Below are positions 23,311 to 35,945 of a stretch of 64,000 nucleotides of DNA, piece after piece. Within the stretch, counting starts at the first letter, position 1. Each line of letters begins with the position of its first letter. The stretch comes from Eunapius fragilis. Lineage: Eukaryota > Porifera > Demospongiae > Spongillida > Spongillidae. A program made the translations under genes and the position numbers. The notes under the pieces are model-generated. The model made no database searches. It worked only from the letters and a program-made list of their open reading frames with translations, and was not told the DNA's origin. The stretch is from positions 5,448,708 through 5,512,707 of the forward strand of contig OY811990.1 in the NCBI GenBank assembly GCA_963681505.1, read 5' to 3'.

Positions 23311-25053
23311 GCTTTTAGAGTGAGCGAGGGTAGAATGGACCAAGTATATGGCTGACAGACACTTCTTTCTCTAGCTCTGCATCCATGATCCCAGGGTGTT
23401 TAAGAGCTGAAGTGAGGTTGTGTGCAAGGTAAGGGAGAAAGGTTCTCTATAGCTGGTGGACACATCATCATTGATAGAGTTGAGCAACCATGTTACCCAA
23501 GCATTTCTGGGCTCTTAGTAATTCAAGCTAAGAGGCTGACGTTGGCAATAGGAGTTGCGTGGAGCTTTGAGTAGGTAGTTTGTGGCTTGCCCCAAAAGGG
23601 AGGCTATGTCATGTACCATACCAAGAGGTCTTCTTTTAGACTGTCCCAATTGCAGGGATGGTGGTGCTTCTCCATTGCAGCTGCCTGACAGAAGAGGTTG
23701 TCACACACTTTAGAGCTGCAGTAGTGGAGTACTACACTATGAACAACTGACCTATGGGTTGGTACTTAACCAGCTCCAATGTGACGTCTGAACCCTTATG
23801 ACAAGGAAGATCTTGCTAGCCTTACTCCAACTGCTGACTTGCCATCTTGTTCCCTTGGCAGCAGACTTTACAGCTGTAGCTAGGAATGGGTCATGTGTTA
23901 GTTACACAGAACACTTAAAAACATCATTTAGTCAGTAAACATACGCTTAGTTGTAACTCTCAATAAGTAATCCATGTTCTCTGTTCCACAGATCTGGTCA
24001 CTTCCCACCACACACCATATGTCAACTGTGTTCTAAGCCCTACACAGACCCTAGGATCCTTCCATGTCTACACACTTTCTGTGGGCAGTGTCTACATATG
24101 GAGATAGAGAGGTCTGGGGACAAGCAGAAGATGGAGTGTCCTACCTGTCAGAGAAGTATCACCATACCAGAGGGTGGAGTCAATGCTATACCTCAGAACT
24201 TCCATCTTGGCTTTGAGGTGGAGGTGGCTGCGTACATGTCCAAGATTGGCAGTGGTGGTGAAAAGTCATGTGATGCCTGTATTGATGGGGGCAAGGGGCC
24301 TGCAGTGGTGTTCTGTTGTACATGTCGTCAGTTCCTCTGTGCCTTCTGTCATGAGCACCACAAGAGTAGTAAAATATTCCATCATCATCAGATGGTAGGA
24401 CTCGACCAGGAGTCTGTCAGACTACTTCCATCGATCATGACACCAACTGAACTTGCTGCTCCCAATCTCATCATGAGAAAAAGAAGTTAAAATTCTACTG
24501 TGAGTCCTGTGAATGTCTGATCTGCAGAGACTGTACCCTAGTCCTTCACACAGGATTGCTGAGGTGTGCAATATTGCAAAGGTCCACAGCGATGGAATGA
24601 GAGAGGCACTTGTTGATGATTGTTGCTGACAGTAACAACCATAGGGTGGTGATATTGGATCAAAATGGCAGCTGGCTATTGACCATAAATGATGGAGATG
24701 TCTCTGGTGCTCAGGGTTTTAAGTCTCCATGGGGTCTTGCCTTGGATCCACAAGAGAACATCCATGTTGCTGCCAATGGTTCTAACACCATCAAAGACTT
24801 CTCACCACAGGGGGCCTATGTCAGATCATATGGAGATGTAAAAGGTCCAACTGGAATAGCTATTGATAAAGAAGGTTACAGCCTTGTCAGTGAGTTCAGT
24901 GGCAAATGTCTCTCCATCTTTGATCCTCAGGGAAACAAGATCCACACAGTTGGCAATCTCACTAATCCCTGTGGTGTTGCTCTGGATCCTATAAGTGGTA
25001 GTCTGTATGTAGCCAACTATGGTGCTAAGACTGTATTGAAGTATTCTGTGTAG

Positions 25054-25796
25054 TAGTGATGTAATGATGATGTCATGTTTGTATAAAATATAGTGTGTAG
25101 GATTGAGGCTTAGTAAGACTGTGGGAATGAGATTGGTAACTGGTTATAATAATTGTATCTATGGTGTAGTGACATGACCAATTTGTAATAATTAGCTAGT
25201 GAATTGGACAATCAGCTGTGTATATATGTTGATGTATGTGCGTGCAAAATCAGTTGAATCTGTTGCTGCTCTTATGACTTTGGTTGTGACCATTTCCTTG
25301 GTGGGTACTACAATGGCAACAGAGGAAGGTTTTCTGCATCAGGAATAGCAGTCACTCATTGGATCCCAGTGTCATAGGTGTCCATTCATCAAACCTTGGA
25401 ATCTCCATCATCCTTTTTAACTGCCTTCCGAGGGACATAGGTGTCCTTCTTCCATCGCTGGACAACACAAGGTTCTTCTTTCCTCTGGTTCTTAGGCTTA
25501 GCTTGTACTGGGGATACTGGTGAATGTAGTCTGTGTAATAGTGATGTAATCATGGTCTGGTTCAGGGTCTGGTTTGGATGATAATCTGAACCCACCACTG
25601 GACCCACCTCTGGACCCGCGTCTTGACCCACCTTTGAACCTCTGTACACACCTCTGGACCTCTGGACTAACCTCTGGATGCACCTCTGGACCTCAAGTGC
25701 ATGTTTGGACCAAACCACCTTGTAATACCTATCGTCCTTAATCATCTTTATATATCTGGACCTTTCTAACTTTCCTGGCCCCATCTAACAATCAAG
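25054..25796. other. Intergenic relics of the cadherin-like gene
   Basis: No intact gene. At about 25389-25500 the minus strand encodes the juxtamembrane segment (CVVQRWKKDTYVP then AVKKDDGDSKV) found at 11600-11690 in copy A, inverted relative to the flanking copies. At about 25560-25700 the plus strand has a degenerate run of the ggacccacctct repeat that encodes the Gly-Pro-Thr-Ser stalk of copy D. The block at about 25300-25500 is an inverted match of 52180-52390. Confidence 0.65.
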
Positions 25797-28700
25797 ATGC
25801 CACACCAATTGTGGACCGTAATGGTGTCTACATCAGTGATCCAGATGTGTATGATGAATATCTGTACCAGCTGGAGATAGTGATGGAGGGGGCTGTGGAC
25901 ACCACTTCTGAAGGTATCTTTTTGGATGGACCAGCAATCCTTGATGCAGTATTTGTAATGATGTCTACGTCACCATGATTCTCACCAACAGGAAGGTGCA
26001 GTGATGTAACATTCCCTGCCAACACTTCTGTTCTACTCTCCTTCTCAGCCATGCTCATCCCTTCAGCATGGAAGGATGTTGTGAGATCATTGAGGTACTG
26101 CAATCGTGACAAGAACATGACCAGTGGGAACAGGACTGTCTCCTTCAGAATACTGGACCACACAGGAGATAACTGGAGCAAACCTGTGTACACCATCATC
26201 AGAGGGTTCAGTGTGAACAATCCTCCAATATACAGACCTCCTGCTAACTACTCTGAACTGTTCACTATTAAAGATAAGGCCTACTACAACAACATCACAG
26301 GTAATGTCACATACAGACCAGACCCTGCCTATTATGGCCTAGACCTCATCTATGTACGGACATGTGACACCCTCAATGGCTGCACGGTGGGTAACATCAC
26401 TGTGGTTGTGCAGAACGTGAACCGCCCACCATCAGTCCTCAACTTCACCCACTACTCCAATGAAGACAACTTTGATCTGATTGCGGGTCTCTTCAACTAT
26501 GTCAGTGATGGGGAGACACCTCACGACAACATCCTGGGTACCCTTCTCTTCAGCATAGTGAACACCACCTCTGGGGCTTACAAGGGTCTGGGCACCACCT
26601 CAAAGGGAGGAGCTCTACGTGTGTACAACACCCATGGGATCACCACCTATGACCTCCCCAAGTGGCTATGTGGGGGTGGACACCTTCACCTTCTCTGTGT
26701 TTGACCCCTGTGACCCCACATGGGCAGCGGAGTTGGGACGACCCCTTTCCCTCAACTGTACCCTGCAGCAGCAGAGGGTGGGGCCTACCTCTAGAAGGAT
26801 AGCTTGTAGTGTTGCCATGGTGACCATATATGTGATAGGTGTGGACCATCTGCCCACACTTCAGACCCTGTCAGCTATCATATCCTTTGGAGAGAGCTAT
26901 ACCTTCAGACCGTTTGATGACTCAGCAGTTCCTGACCTGACCAGTCCTGGTATGTACTGGTATCGTAACCAAAGTGCAGCCATCTTTGATCGTGATGATC
27001 TACAGGGCTATGAGGCTAAGCAGATAAATATGAACTTAACCCTTTTCAACCTCCACAATGTCTCTGACATAGATGAACACTCTCACCCTCACATCCCTCC
27101 CCACTTACGGCATAGCACAGGTCACAGCTGAAGGTCCATATGGTCGTGGAACAATCACGTACAAACCTTTCTCTACTTTCTCTGGCTATGAACATTTTAG
27201 TTACCGTGTGTGTGGACTGGCTCATGGCAGTGCCTTGGCCAAGTGTTCAGAGGCCAGTGTACAAGTGTTTGTGTCCAAACCAGCACCAAGCATCATAGAA
27301 GTGACTGCCACACCTGGTGGTGCTAGTGACGCAAAGATATCCAGAAGTGACACCATCTCGGTATCCTTTGATGAGGCCACCAACATGCCTCCCTTCAACA
27401 CCACTTCCTACACCCTTAACACCTCTGAGGTAGACATGGTGTTTGACTTTGCCCTGCCTTTCATCAACACCACATTGGTGACTGATGCCTACTCTGGCAT
27501 CTGGCTTAGCCCAGTAAAGTTTCTACTAACTATTAACGACGAGGGTTATCCCCAGCCATTTTCAAGTGTTTCAAAGATAGAGACAGCCGTTGGGGTGTGG
27601 ACAGTGTCCGTTGATCAGAGCAGAGGTCCATGTAGCAGGATATCTAACCAGTACATTGATCCTTACTGTCTCCTCACTGCAGACGCCACCTCCCTACAGG
27701 CCAACTCAACCTCCCCAGTTCTCACGGGCAGCTTTGGTATGACACTTCCAAATGTGACAGTGATTGTGGTTCGAAATGACCTGGTGGAGAGTGAGGTGCT
27801 TCTGGACAACCCAGGTGTCCTTCTCTTCTAGGGTACACGTCTCGTGCTACTCCTGCAACCAGCTCTGTCTTACTTCCAACTATACCAGCTATGTGATAAA
27901 CCAACTGAACAGGTACTTGCATTTGGGAATGGCATACAGCTGGATATTGAAGGCTGTTCCAACTACCTAGCCAATGGGACAGATGCCAATGAGCTGTACG
28001 CATACCAGATTGGGGTCATGACCTCTGGTTCTGCCAAGGCTGGTAAGGGTACGGCAGCTACACTAACATCTAGGTATGAAGAGCCTGTGACGTCCGAAAT
28101 GGTATTCAGGATTAGTGTTCTTACAGACCCTACACCCAGTGATACAAGCACTCTGTCCACCGCTGTGAAAGATGGCGGCTTCAATGTGGGAAAACTTGCA
28201 AACATTGTCTCAAGGACTACAGGTGTGGGCCAGGAATCAACACCCCTGACTGGTCTGATCGAAGTGCTGGTGGAGGGTGATGATTCCATCACACCCCAAA
28301 TCATTGGGGTCTTGGCGGGCAATCCCCCGGGAGACTCTACTTATGGTAAAGGGGACACAGTAACTATATACTTTGACTCATTAACAAACAAGCCACCTGT
28401 GTCAAACAAGGCTGACCTGGACAAGATCCTTACCTTCACTCCATCACTTGGGAAAGATTATATGGGGGTGTGGCTTTCAGATGGGAGCTCCCTACAGATC
28501 ACAGTGGTTGACCCATCACGCCCATCTGCTGATACCCTTACCCCAACCGGCACTAACTGCGTCCTCACCTTCAATCCAAACTATGATTCTGTTCAAAGGC
28601 CAATCTCCGCCTACCTAGGGTCATCTCCATCACGATGTGTGGGGACACACCTCTGTGATGCATCTGGTATATCCGTTGGCATCTGCTCTCAGAATAAGCT

Positions 28701-30359
28701 ATCCTGCAGGGTTAACCAGAGTGTGTCTGGCTTTGGTGGGTCCTTTGATAGCATCACCAACCCCGTATCAGGAAGCTCTGTGACCTCTCTGCCCAGCTAT
28801 GGTGCAGTGCTCCTGGCCATCTTCTGTGTGGTGGTCATTGCCATCATCCTGGTGGTAGTGTTCTACTGTTATCGCCAGTACAAGCTCAAGAACCAGAGGA
28901 AAGAAGCACTTCGTGTTGTCCAGAGATGGAAGAAGGACACCTATGCCCCTGGGAAGGCAGTTAAGAAGGATGATGGAGATTCCAAGGTTTGGTCTAAGCC
29001 ACCTGATACCCATGCCATGAGGACTGTGATAGACCCGTTTGTAGAGGAACCAAAGACCATTAGGTCTGGGGACTCAGCTGGTATCCGACCAGCGACGGCT
29101 GCTCCAGATGTAGAACACCTTCCTCCATTGCCTCAGCAACGTTTATTCTTGCCACGTTCCCAACCTCGCATTCCCACAGTGTTACCAGACCTCCATTCCA
29201 TACCAGATCAGATGCCTCGTACAAGGACAGTTCCTCAACCCCCACCTGCTGCACTGGTAAGGAAGTGGGTAGCTCTGTTGTGTGCTATGACCATACATAT
29301 TTCCCTTCTTCCCCACAGGGTCCTTCCTCCATTCCCAATTCTGAAGCCGCCCCCAAAGCTGTTGCTATCTCAGACCCTCGCACCAGTCTTAAACCTCTGA
29401 AGGATCCCAAGATAAATGTTCTGGCCATGAGGGCTCTCCAGGGTGCACAGGCAGATCCAACTGCTCCCTTACCAAAGACCCAGTCATCCATCTTAAAGCC
29501 CACCAGACTAGAACCACTGCACATGGAGGCCAAGCTACCTCCACTACTAGCCCCACCAGAAGCATTGTGGAACAGGGAGAAGGGGAAGGGACCTAGTGGA
29601 GGGAAGCAGGCACCAAAGAAGACACCTCCAGCAACCTCTTCTGAAGATGACTCTGTCTCCCGAGCAAGTTCAGAGGAGATGGAGAACAAGGAACCAATGC
29701 CTTCTCAATCTTCCAAGCCCGTCTCTAGGGTTGTAGCTGCACCCCTCCCTCCTATTGGGAGCCTCCCCCCTCCCCCCATAGGGACTGCCATACAAGCTCC
29801 CCTAGTGCAGCACCAACCATCAGGTACATCTCTACCCACTCCTATGCAACCACCTTTCATGCCTGTCAGGAAACCAATGGTGGACCCATTTGCTGATTCC
29901 ACATCTGAAAAGCCACCTCCCTCTACAAGGATGCCAATCACTTCCCCTCCAACCAGTCCTCTGAGAGTGACCTTCTCTCCAACGGCACTACCATCACCTC
30001 CAATGAGCCCCACCTCCCCTCCAATGAGCCCCCTCAGGCCGGCATTCCCTGCAATGCCAGTGTTCCCTCCAACAAGGCCCCTTGCACGTCCAGTCCTACC
30101 AGTACGAACAGGCATGCCCACTCCTGCCATTGGCCCCGGTATGCCCGTTCCATTGGTACGCCCAGCCCTTCCCATCACCATTCGTCCAGGCATGGGAGCA
30201 GTGCGTCCATTAGGTGGTGGAATGCCTTTCCCGCCAATACGCCCGGGAGTGCGCCCCTCAGGCCCAGGCCTACCTCAGCCGGTTCCACGTCCAAGTGTCC
30301 CTGAATCAGTAGGACCAGCTGCAGGCACTGGGAAGGCTGATGGACCTACAGCTCAATAA
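25797..30359 (+). pseudogene. Cadherin-like type I membrane protein, copy C (longest 3' copy, broken)
   Basis: Begins within the ectodomain at the segment read ISDPDVYDEYLYQLE and runs to the same DGPTAQ C-terminus as copy A. Introns: 27815-27862 (48 bp, CAG/GTGTCC to CAACCAG) and 29257-29318 (62 bp). Both join codons in the correct phase. From about 27073 to the stop at 30359 the gene is open: two homologous beta-rich modules, a Cys-containing membrane-proximal region, a transmembrane helix (about 28800-28875), a basic segment and a Pro/Ser-rich tail with SPP-M-SP repeats. Upstream lesions: TGA at 25976-25978 for a tryptophan codon of copy D, an internal deletion at about 26275, a 1-nt insertion near 26650 and a 2-nt deletion near 27083. 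The 3' half may still be expressed; the whole is unlikely to be. Confidence 0.82.
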
Positions 30360-30559
30360 CATACTACCACATCAGTACACACATTAGTGATGACGTAGAG
30401 GACTGTTGAGAAAAACTTAGAAATCTATGTTGTGTGTTATGTTCACTTCTGTGTGGTGTACATTATGGTGTTGATGATAATTAAATATTAATAACTGGAT
30501 GATAAAGGAGGGAATATCACATAGAGAAAGTGAAAGTGAGTTGCCACTGCTGTATCCAC

Positions 30560-30780
30560 ATAGCCCTCCATACCTGGACCTGAAGGTGTTATGTAGCCCT
30601 CCATACCTGGTGTCCATGTAGCCCTTCATACCTGGACCTGAAGGTGTCCATGTAGCCCTCCATTCCTGGACCTGAAGGTGTCCATGTAACCCTCCATACC
30701 TGGACCTGAAGGTGTCCATGTAGCCCTCCATACCTGGACCTGATGGTGTCCATGTAGCCCTCAATACCTGGACCTGAAGG
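30560..30780. repeat. 34-bp minisatellite array 2
   Basis: About six to seven units, two of them shortened. Same unit and orientation as array 1. It follows the copy C 3' flank, as the solo units near 13218 and 21343 follow copies A and B. Confidence 0.95.
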
Positions 30781-31105
30781 TAAAGGTGATTTGTAATTGC
30801 CCCAGAAATATCCATTGAGGATTGAATGTTGCATTGAGCACACACTGTGAACCATGAAGTATGCAGTCTATTCATCTGGTAAGGCAAGGGTATGCCATTA
30901 TGGCAGTGCTGCTATGTATGTGGGAGGAATGGTGTACATAGTCCTGATTATCAGCCTTTAGCATCTATTTGTAATGACCTACAGCTTATAAATTAACATC
31001 CCACACAACTTCAGCTGTTAATAGTGTTATGAAGAATCGTAGTACTCTCCAAGCACAGGGAGCAATGCATTAATGATCCATGCCACACAAATTAAAGAGA
31101 AGGTG
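30781..31105. other. Non-coding segment, duplicate of 3029-3342
   Basis: No gene. It is collinear with the segment following array 1 (cattgagcacacactgtgaac, then gggaggaatggtgtacatag, then cttcagctgttaatagtg). The two blocks are therefore copies of one minisatellite-flank unit. Confidence 0.8.
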
Positions 31106-31530
31106 AAGGTGTCCAGCCCTCCATACCTGAACCAGAACATTGTTTATACATCATCAGATACAGGGCTTAGCATTGCTGATCCATGTGTGACGTTGGCATA
31201 CTGCAGCAGGACTGGATTCCCTCTGCGAGACTCCACATCACTAGTTTTGAACGTAATGTCTAAGACCTGTTTCTCCTAGATAGTGTAGAGATGGTCCACA
31301 TCAATGGAGGGTGGGTAGTTCACTCGTGTCACCATGACAACGATGACATAGGGAACATAAGCATCACACACAACACTGATGTTAACAAAGAAGTCGCCAT
31401 ACTGGTTATAAGGGAGGGTTGTAGTAAATGAGGAAGTGATGGTCCTGCTGACATGGCTGGTCTGACTGGTCCACAAGGAAGTACCAGTCACTGGTCTCCA
31501 TAGCTATGGTCCAGGCTTTCACTGAAACAG
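31106..31530 (-). pseudogene. Antisense fragment of cadherin-like exon
   Basis: Minus strand: TTLPYNQYGDFFVNISVVCD, then VVMVTRVNYPPSIDVDHLYTI, then GSAMLSPVSDD-like sequence, homologous to 43390-43605 of copy D. As at 3.3 kb, one degenerate minisatellite unit (about 31106-31131) abuts its 3' end. The frame is broken (for example a stop after DHLYTI). Confidence 0.8.
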
Positions 31531-32170
31531 TGATGTTTCATAGTCAGTGCGTTTTTGGGGAGGAGAGGGAGGGGGGGCGCTTAAAATTCTATTCATCGCT
31601 GACCTTACATGTACTTGGTAAAGGTCAGCGATGTGTAGGATTCAGCTCCCCCCACCAAAACGCTACCTGCCTACGTCCATGTGTTTAATGATAGATCGAA
31701 CAAACGCGGCCAGCATGTAGGCGAAAGGTGCTGTTTTAGCCTACATGTAGGCGTTTTATTGCGACCTATGGTCCTCGCATTCAAAGGTGTATAAAACGTT
31801 GAACTCAAATAATGTAACACTTAAGCATTGAACTTCGCTTTGGAGCACTCTGAACCTTCGGCTCTTAGGATACACGATCGAGATGGAGGAGCGTACAAAA
31901 ATTGCCCGCGATCTTGATGACAAAGAGGATAAAAGTTGGAAATTGTGTGTGGGTGGCAAAAGAGTTTTAATTATATCCACAATCGGAGGAATGCTTTTTT
32001 GTGAATCGGAACAACTGGAGTTACATGAGGGGCGTGCCCCGGCCAGAGTGGCAGCATGCTGGCGTTGTTTTCTGCTGCCACTTGGCAAGTAGCCCTCTTT
32101 TTTATATTGATCGTTGTTATTTCAAGCGTTGGCTGGCTGTTCATTTAAGTGATTTGTAATGCAGGTTAAC
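31531..32170 (+). other. 5' flank of TRIM copy 4
   Basis: Homologous to 3771-4370. A 69-codon ORF (31883-32092, MEERTKIARDLDDKEDKSW) corresponds to the 66-codon ORF at 13834. The two diverge after the shared start, so coding potential is doubtful. It is followed by the foldback element at 32171. Confidence 0.45.
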
Positions 32171-32605
32171 GCTAGTCTGGGGACCCGACTGATGGCCGAC
32201 TGACGGCTGTACTATCGGTCTGGTTACTCGATAGCATCCATTTTGTGGGCTACATGAAATCTCATGAAATAATAATGTGGATAACAGTGTACCTATCAAC
32301 AAACAGTACTAGTCCCCAGACTATTTAGCATTAGTATAGCAGGGGCGGATCCAGGAATTTTGAAGGGGGGGAAGGGGGGGGGGCACCAATAATGAAAAGT
32401 TATAATTAAGTGAGAAATTGGCGTGGTTCAACGAAAGCGGGTGGGTGCGGGAGGGGGATCTGTCCCGCGCGAAGCGCGGACGCTTTTGATAGCTGTACGT
32501 TCAAAATGCAATTTAAAACGCTATTTTGCGCACTATGAATATATAATTAGACGAACGAAAGGGGGAAAGGGGGGGGGGGGGGGGGGGGGGGGGCATGTGT
32601 CCCCG

Positions 32606-32637
<32 letters not shown>

Positions 32638-32708
32638 GGATCCGCCACTGTATAGCGGATAATCTTTCAGTCCTATAGTACAGCCATCAGTCGGGTCCCC
32701 AGACTAGC
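32171..32708. mobile_element. Foldback element with nested MITE, upstream of TRIM copy 4
   Basis: The ends GCTAGTCTGGGGACCCGACT and its complement form inverted repeats of about 26 bp or more. The element is flanked by TTAAC direct repeats (32166-32170 and 32709-32713). It is distantly related to the CTAGTCTCG palindromes. It carries a nested G/C-tract MITE at 32340-32650 and lies about 100 bp 5' of the exon 1 start codon. Confidence 0.75.
32340..32650. mobile_element. hAT-type MITE, GGCGGATCCAGG/poly-G family
   Basis: Terminal inverted repeats CAGGGGCGGATCCAGGA on the left and TCCTGGATCCGCCACTG-like on the right, flanked by a TATAG direct repeat (32335-32339 and 32651-32655). The interior has long G and C tracts. 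It is nested in the foldback element. Confidence 0.7.
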
Positions 32709-33381
32709 TTAACGCGTCTACGCGATCTACATTAAGCGATTAATGAAGAAAATAATTATCGCTGCCGTAATTCCGGTAGGGGCGTGGTATGTGTCATAAG
32801 AATACCAAAGGCCATGTCGGGGTCTACAAATGGAGCGAAGGATACCAGGGCTACCGCAAGGTTCTGTTTTGGGTGTGGAAATAAACTGGATCAAACACAT
32901 TTTCAACATGTAAGCATGCTACAGCGACCGAAGTGCGTACTGTGCCAAAATGAACTCGGAACAGACCAGCTACTCTGTGTGGAGTGTTCACGTGGAGCGG
33001 ACCAGAAGGTGGGAACGATGCTAAAATCATCCGACATATGCTGCAAGTAAGCTACGGATCTAGAAGTATATGTATCGCGACTACATGCTAGTAATGTATT
33101 GCTTTAATGTGCCGTCTGTCTACTAGTACCATCCTGGGCGTCTCCCTGTGCCCCGTACGCGGGATGTAATATGGCATTTTGTTACGCTGGAGTCTTCCGT
33201 AGATTCATGACGTACACCTCATAGCATCGATCAAAGGCGGGCCGGGCCAGACAAACCAGAGATAATATATAAATTTCTCTGGACAAAGCTCTGCATGGCG
33301 GAAAATAGCCATTACTTCCCATGCTGTCCGTAGTTTAGCCGCTGCACACATCCAGGTGAAAGGATAATCGTTAAGGCTCTG

Positions 33382-33843
33382 TATACTGTATAAATACGTA
33401 TCAGTATATAAAATTTTTGCCAATCTTTATTTATACGTATTAAAACCTACGTATTTCATTTATTGGATGAGTTAAAAATTACGTATACGTATTGATATTC
33501 ATTATGCATACGTAACGCATCCTATATTTCATTCTCACGGCCGTTACAAAAGGATTACATCATACATCCTGGTGTTGGTGGCGAATGCATGAGAGAGTTT
33601 ATTCTGTCTCCATAGAGGAAATATAAAGCCATTGTTGGATCAGTGTTGCGGCGTGCGATTATATTATAACTTACCAACAACGTAACACCCGCACTATTTT
33701 GATTTTCGACCGTTTGAATTGATTACGTTTCGGCAATTTTAACGTTGCCCTTGTTAGCTATCCCATTATTAAAAATACCACGGCGTATCGTATTACGTAT
33801 TACTTTTATACCAGCCTCGTATATCACTTGAATTCTACAGTAT
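33382..33843. mobile_element. AT-rich insertion in copy 4 intron
   Basis: Absent from copies 1-3 at this position. It is rich in TACGTAT motifs and bounded by short inverted ends (TACTGTATAAATA and CTACAGTATGA). A TA-targeting element such as Tc1/mariner is possible, but no transposase is visible. Confidence 0.5.
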
Positions 33844-34017
33844 GATGAACCATACCTTCTTAGGCTTGGGTACTTGGGGCAGAGCTGTATATAACTGTAT
33901 GAAGATTTAACCTGCTGTGGCGATCCAAGTCTTCATTATATAATTTACTCCACACATCAATTCCATCATGGAACGCATACTTAGTTCAATTTGTCAAATG
34001 AAATGAATGATCCCCTC

Positions 34018-35418
34018 CAGGGCTGCCGTAGGCCAGCTAGGGGTCCGGCCTGCCAGTCCGGCCTGACAGGTCGGCCTGGCAGGCCAAGCTATAGTTTATA
34101 AATGTCAGTCACTTATTATGTTACGTTATATGATGTCAATCAACTAAGCGTGTCCGTCAGTTTCTGCTATTCACGCCATTGCGAAGGTTTAGTAGTTGTA
34201 GTAGTGCAAACACATCCGCTGTCTGGTCTCAATTCAAGGTCCATACATCAAAGGAGTACGCAGATAAAGTTTGGTGTGATTACTGCCACAGGCCGTTCTC
34301 CAGGGAACACTCCACTTTGTCTAGACACATTGAACGGCATCACAAGGATGAACAACAATGTGCGTGTGTAGCAGTCTTCGCAACACAGTTAAAAGGAGGA
34401 ATAGATGCTTGGCTTCGACTCTCGGAGATCAGATCAGTAGATGTCATGGCCTCTTTATAGATCCTTTGGAATGGTGTAAAATGCACAATACACAATTTCC
34501 CACTATTGCAAAGCTTGCTCGAAAGTACCTGGCTATTCCAGCGCGATCCGCTCCATCAGAGCAGAGAGCGGAGTTTTTTCAAGAGCCAAGTTGATCCAGG
34601 AGCGACAGCGAGGGATCCTGTACTTTCCCAACGGCTGGATGCATCAATATGCTAAAGCACAATGCATGGATACTTCGAAAGAAATAAGCCAATGCTATTG
34701 CTCAATGTGCTATAAATAATAAACTGTTCATACATCCTCATCCCTCACTGGTGCATGGGCAAGCCTGCGGCTCTGGACCTATCCGTCACTTCTCCGCTTA
34801 ACCCACTTACCCTTCTGGAAGCGGGAGTGACGGCTGGTACAGCAGCTAAGGCTACCGAGGAGAGAAAGCTTAAAGCCAACACGGGCAAATGTGCTGATTT
34901 GGGTTGGGTATGTGTCCCGGTTGTTGCGGAGTCCTATGGGGCGTGGGGTTTGACAGCTAGGGATTTCTTTTCTAAACTTGGGTCCCGTTTGGCTACATCA
35001 TAGGGAAAGTCAAAGTCAGTGGTCAATGGTCATCCATGAGCTGTACGGGAGGTTGAGCATGAATCTTGTCAGGGCCAACGCCACCGCGATCCTGTCCAGG
35101 TCCATACCACCTCCTGAGCTTCAGTAGGCTAGCAACTTGTTTTGTGCGTATCATGTGTCTTTGTCATGTATTTATACTGTATCAATAATTTAATTATTAT
35201 TATTATTATTTAAAATAATTCATACATGTATTTATTCTCATCTCAGTATGATTTAACAATCGATATATCATCTTCACTATTACATTAATATTTGAATTCT
35301 GAACAAGAAGTAAGCTTGATCTGTACATGCACAAATAAGTCATATACTGGATGCACGTATTGACACAACGAGGGGGCGTGGTCCGGCCTGACAGGCCGGC
35401 TGGCCTTTGGCAGCCCTG
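34018..35418 (+). mobile_element. hAT element with BED zinc finger (deleted), copy 1
   Basis: A 1,401-bp element with terminal inverted repeats CAGGGCTGCC and GGCAGCCCTG and an 8-bp target duplication ATCCCCTC (34010-34017 and 35419-35426). It is subterminally rich in GGCCTG motifs. At about 34200-34340 the plus strand encodes a BED-type zinc finger: SAVWSQF, then VWCDYC, then LSRHIERHH. No catalytic core is visible, so this is an internally deleted copy. A relative is nested in the gypsy element at 57730-58740. Confidence 0.85.
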
Positions 35419-35573
35419 ATCCCCTCCCCCACAGAATGTGGTTAATAGACATTTTAAGATTTTGTTTGTGCTTTCTAAATAAACCTTCAAACAAGGGGTC
35501 ACCTTTTAAGAACGTCCTTTAACTTTGTAGAAAATACCATATGAATCAAAAAGAATTACACAGGCGTAGGAAC

Positions 35574-35800
35574 CGGGGGGGCCGAGGGTCCGAGGCCTTT
35601 CAGTCATAAAATTGGGGGGGGGGGGGGGCCAATCAAATTCAATGTTCATACGACATATCTTTTGTACGACATACGGTAAGGAACAGCTAAGTATGGCATG
35701 GTACGACTACTGTTGTATGGCGGTACTATAGCTAGCTACAAATGCCTGAAATCAACCACCACGTCATTTTAATACTATGGAAACAAGGTATTTCCTATGC
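35574..35800. mobile_element. hAT-like MITE in copy 4 intron (tentative)
   Basis: Extra sequence compared with copy 3, between gaattaca and ctactgacaactaattggg. The ends CAGGCGTAGGAA and TTCCTATGCCACTG are inverted. It contains a 12-bp G run. No clear target duplication. Confidence 0.45.
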
Positions 35801-35945
35801 CACTGCTGACAGTCCTTAATCTACTGACAACTAATTGGGTTAACTAAGCCAGTGAAAATTTTCTGAAATTGGTTTCATTAACAGATACAAAGGAAAACAT
35901 TTCACTTACAAAATAAACTCTGCCAAGCCCTGCCATTGGTGTATT

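Larger units (their letters stand above)
22680..23570 (-). mobile_element. DIRS-like reverse-transcriptase relic in copy 3 intron
   Basis: Minus-strand blocks include GVVPKMNGKWRVILNLS (about 23235-23185) and MTTDLKSAFHMVLILPSEWELLG (about 22905-22840), the same relic as in copies 1, 2 and 4. A G/C-tract MITE interrupts it at about 22917-23096. Confidence 0.6.
21682..25053 (+). pseudogene. TRIM-NHL, copy 3 (disrupted)
   Basis: Exon 1 (21682-22353) is split by a hAT-type MITE at 21723-22144 and has lost one of its six conserved cysteines (LLRVEC for LLCVEC). Exon 2 starts at 23992 after a normal acceptor and encodes RING and B-box 1. A 1-nt deletion near 24450 then shifts the frame, ending at 24490. 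About 1.1 kb covering the coiled coil, filamin domain and first NHL blades is missing: the sequence jumps near 24613 from the coiled-coil start straight to blade 3. The last NHL blades (24610-25053) remain open but out of context. The splice donor CAG/GTAAGC is intact. Confidence 0.9.
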
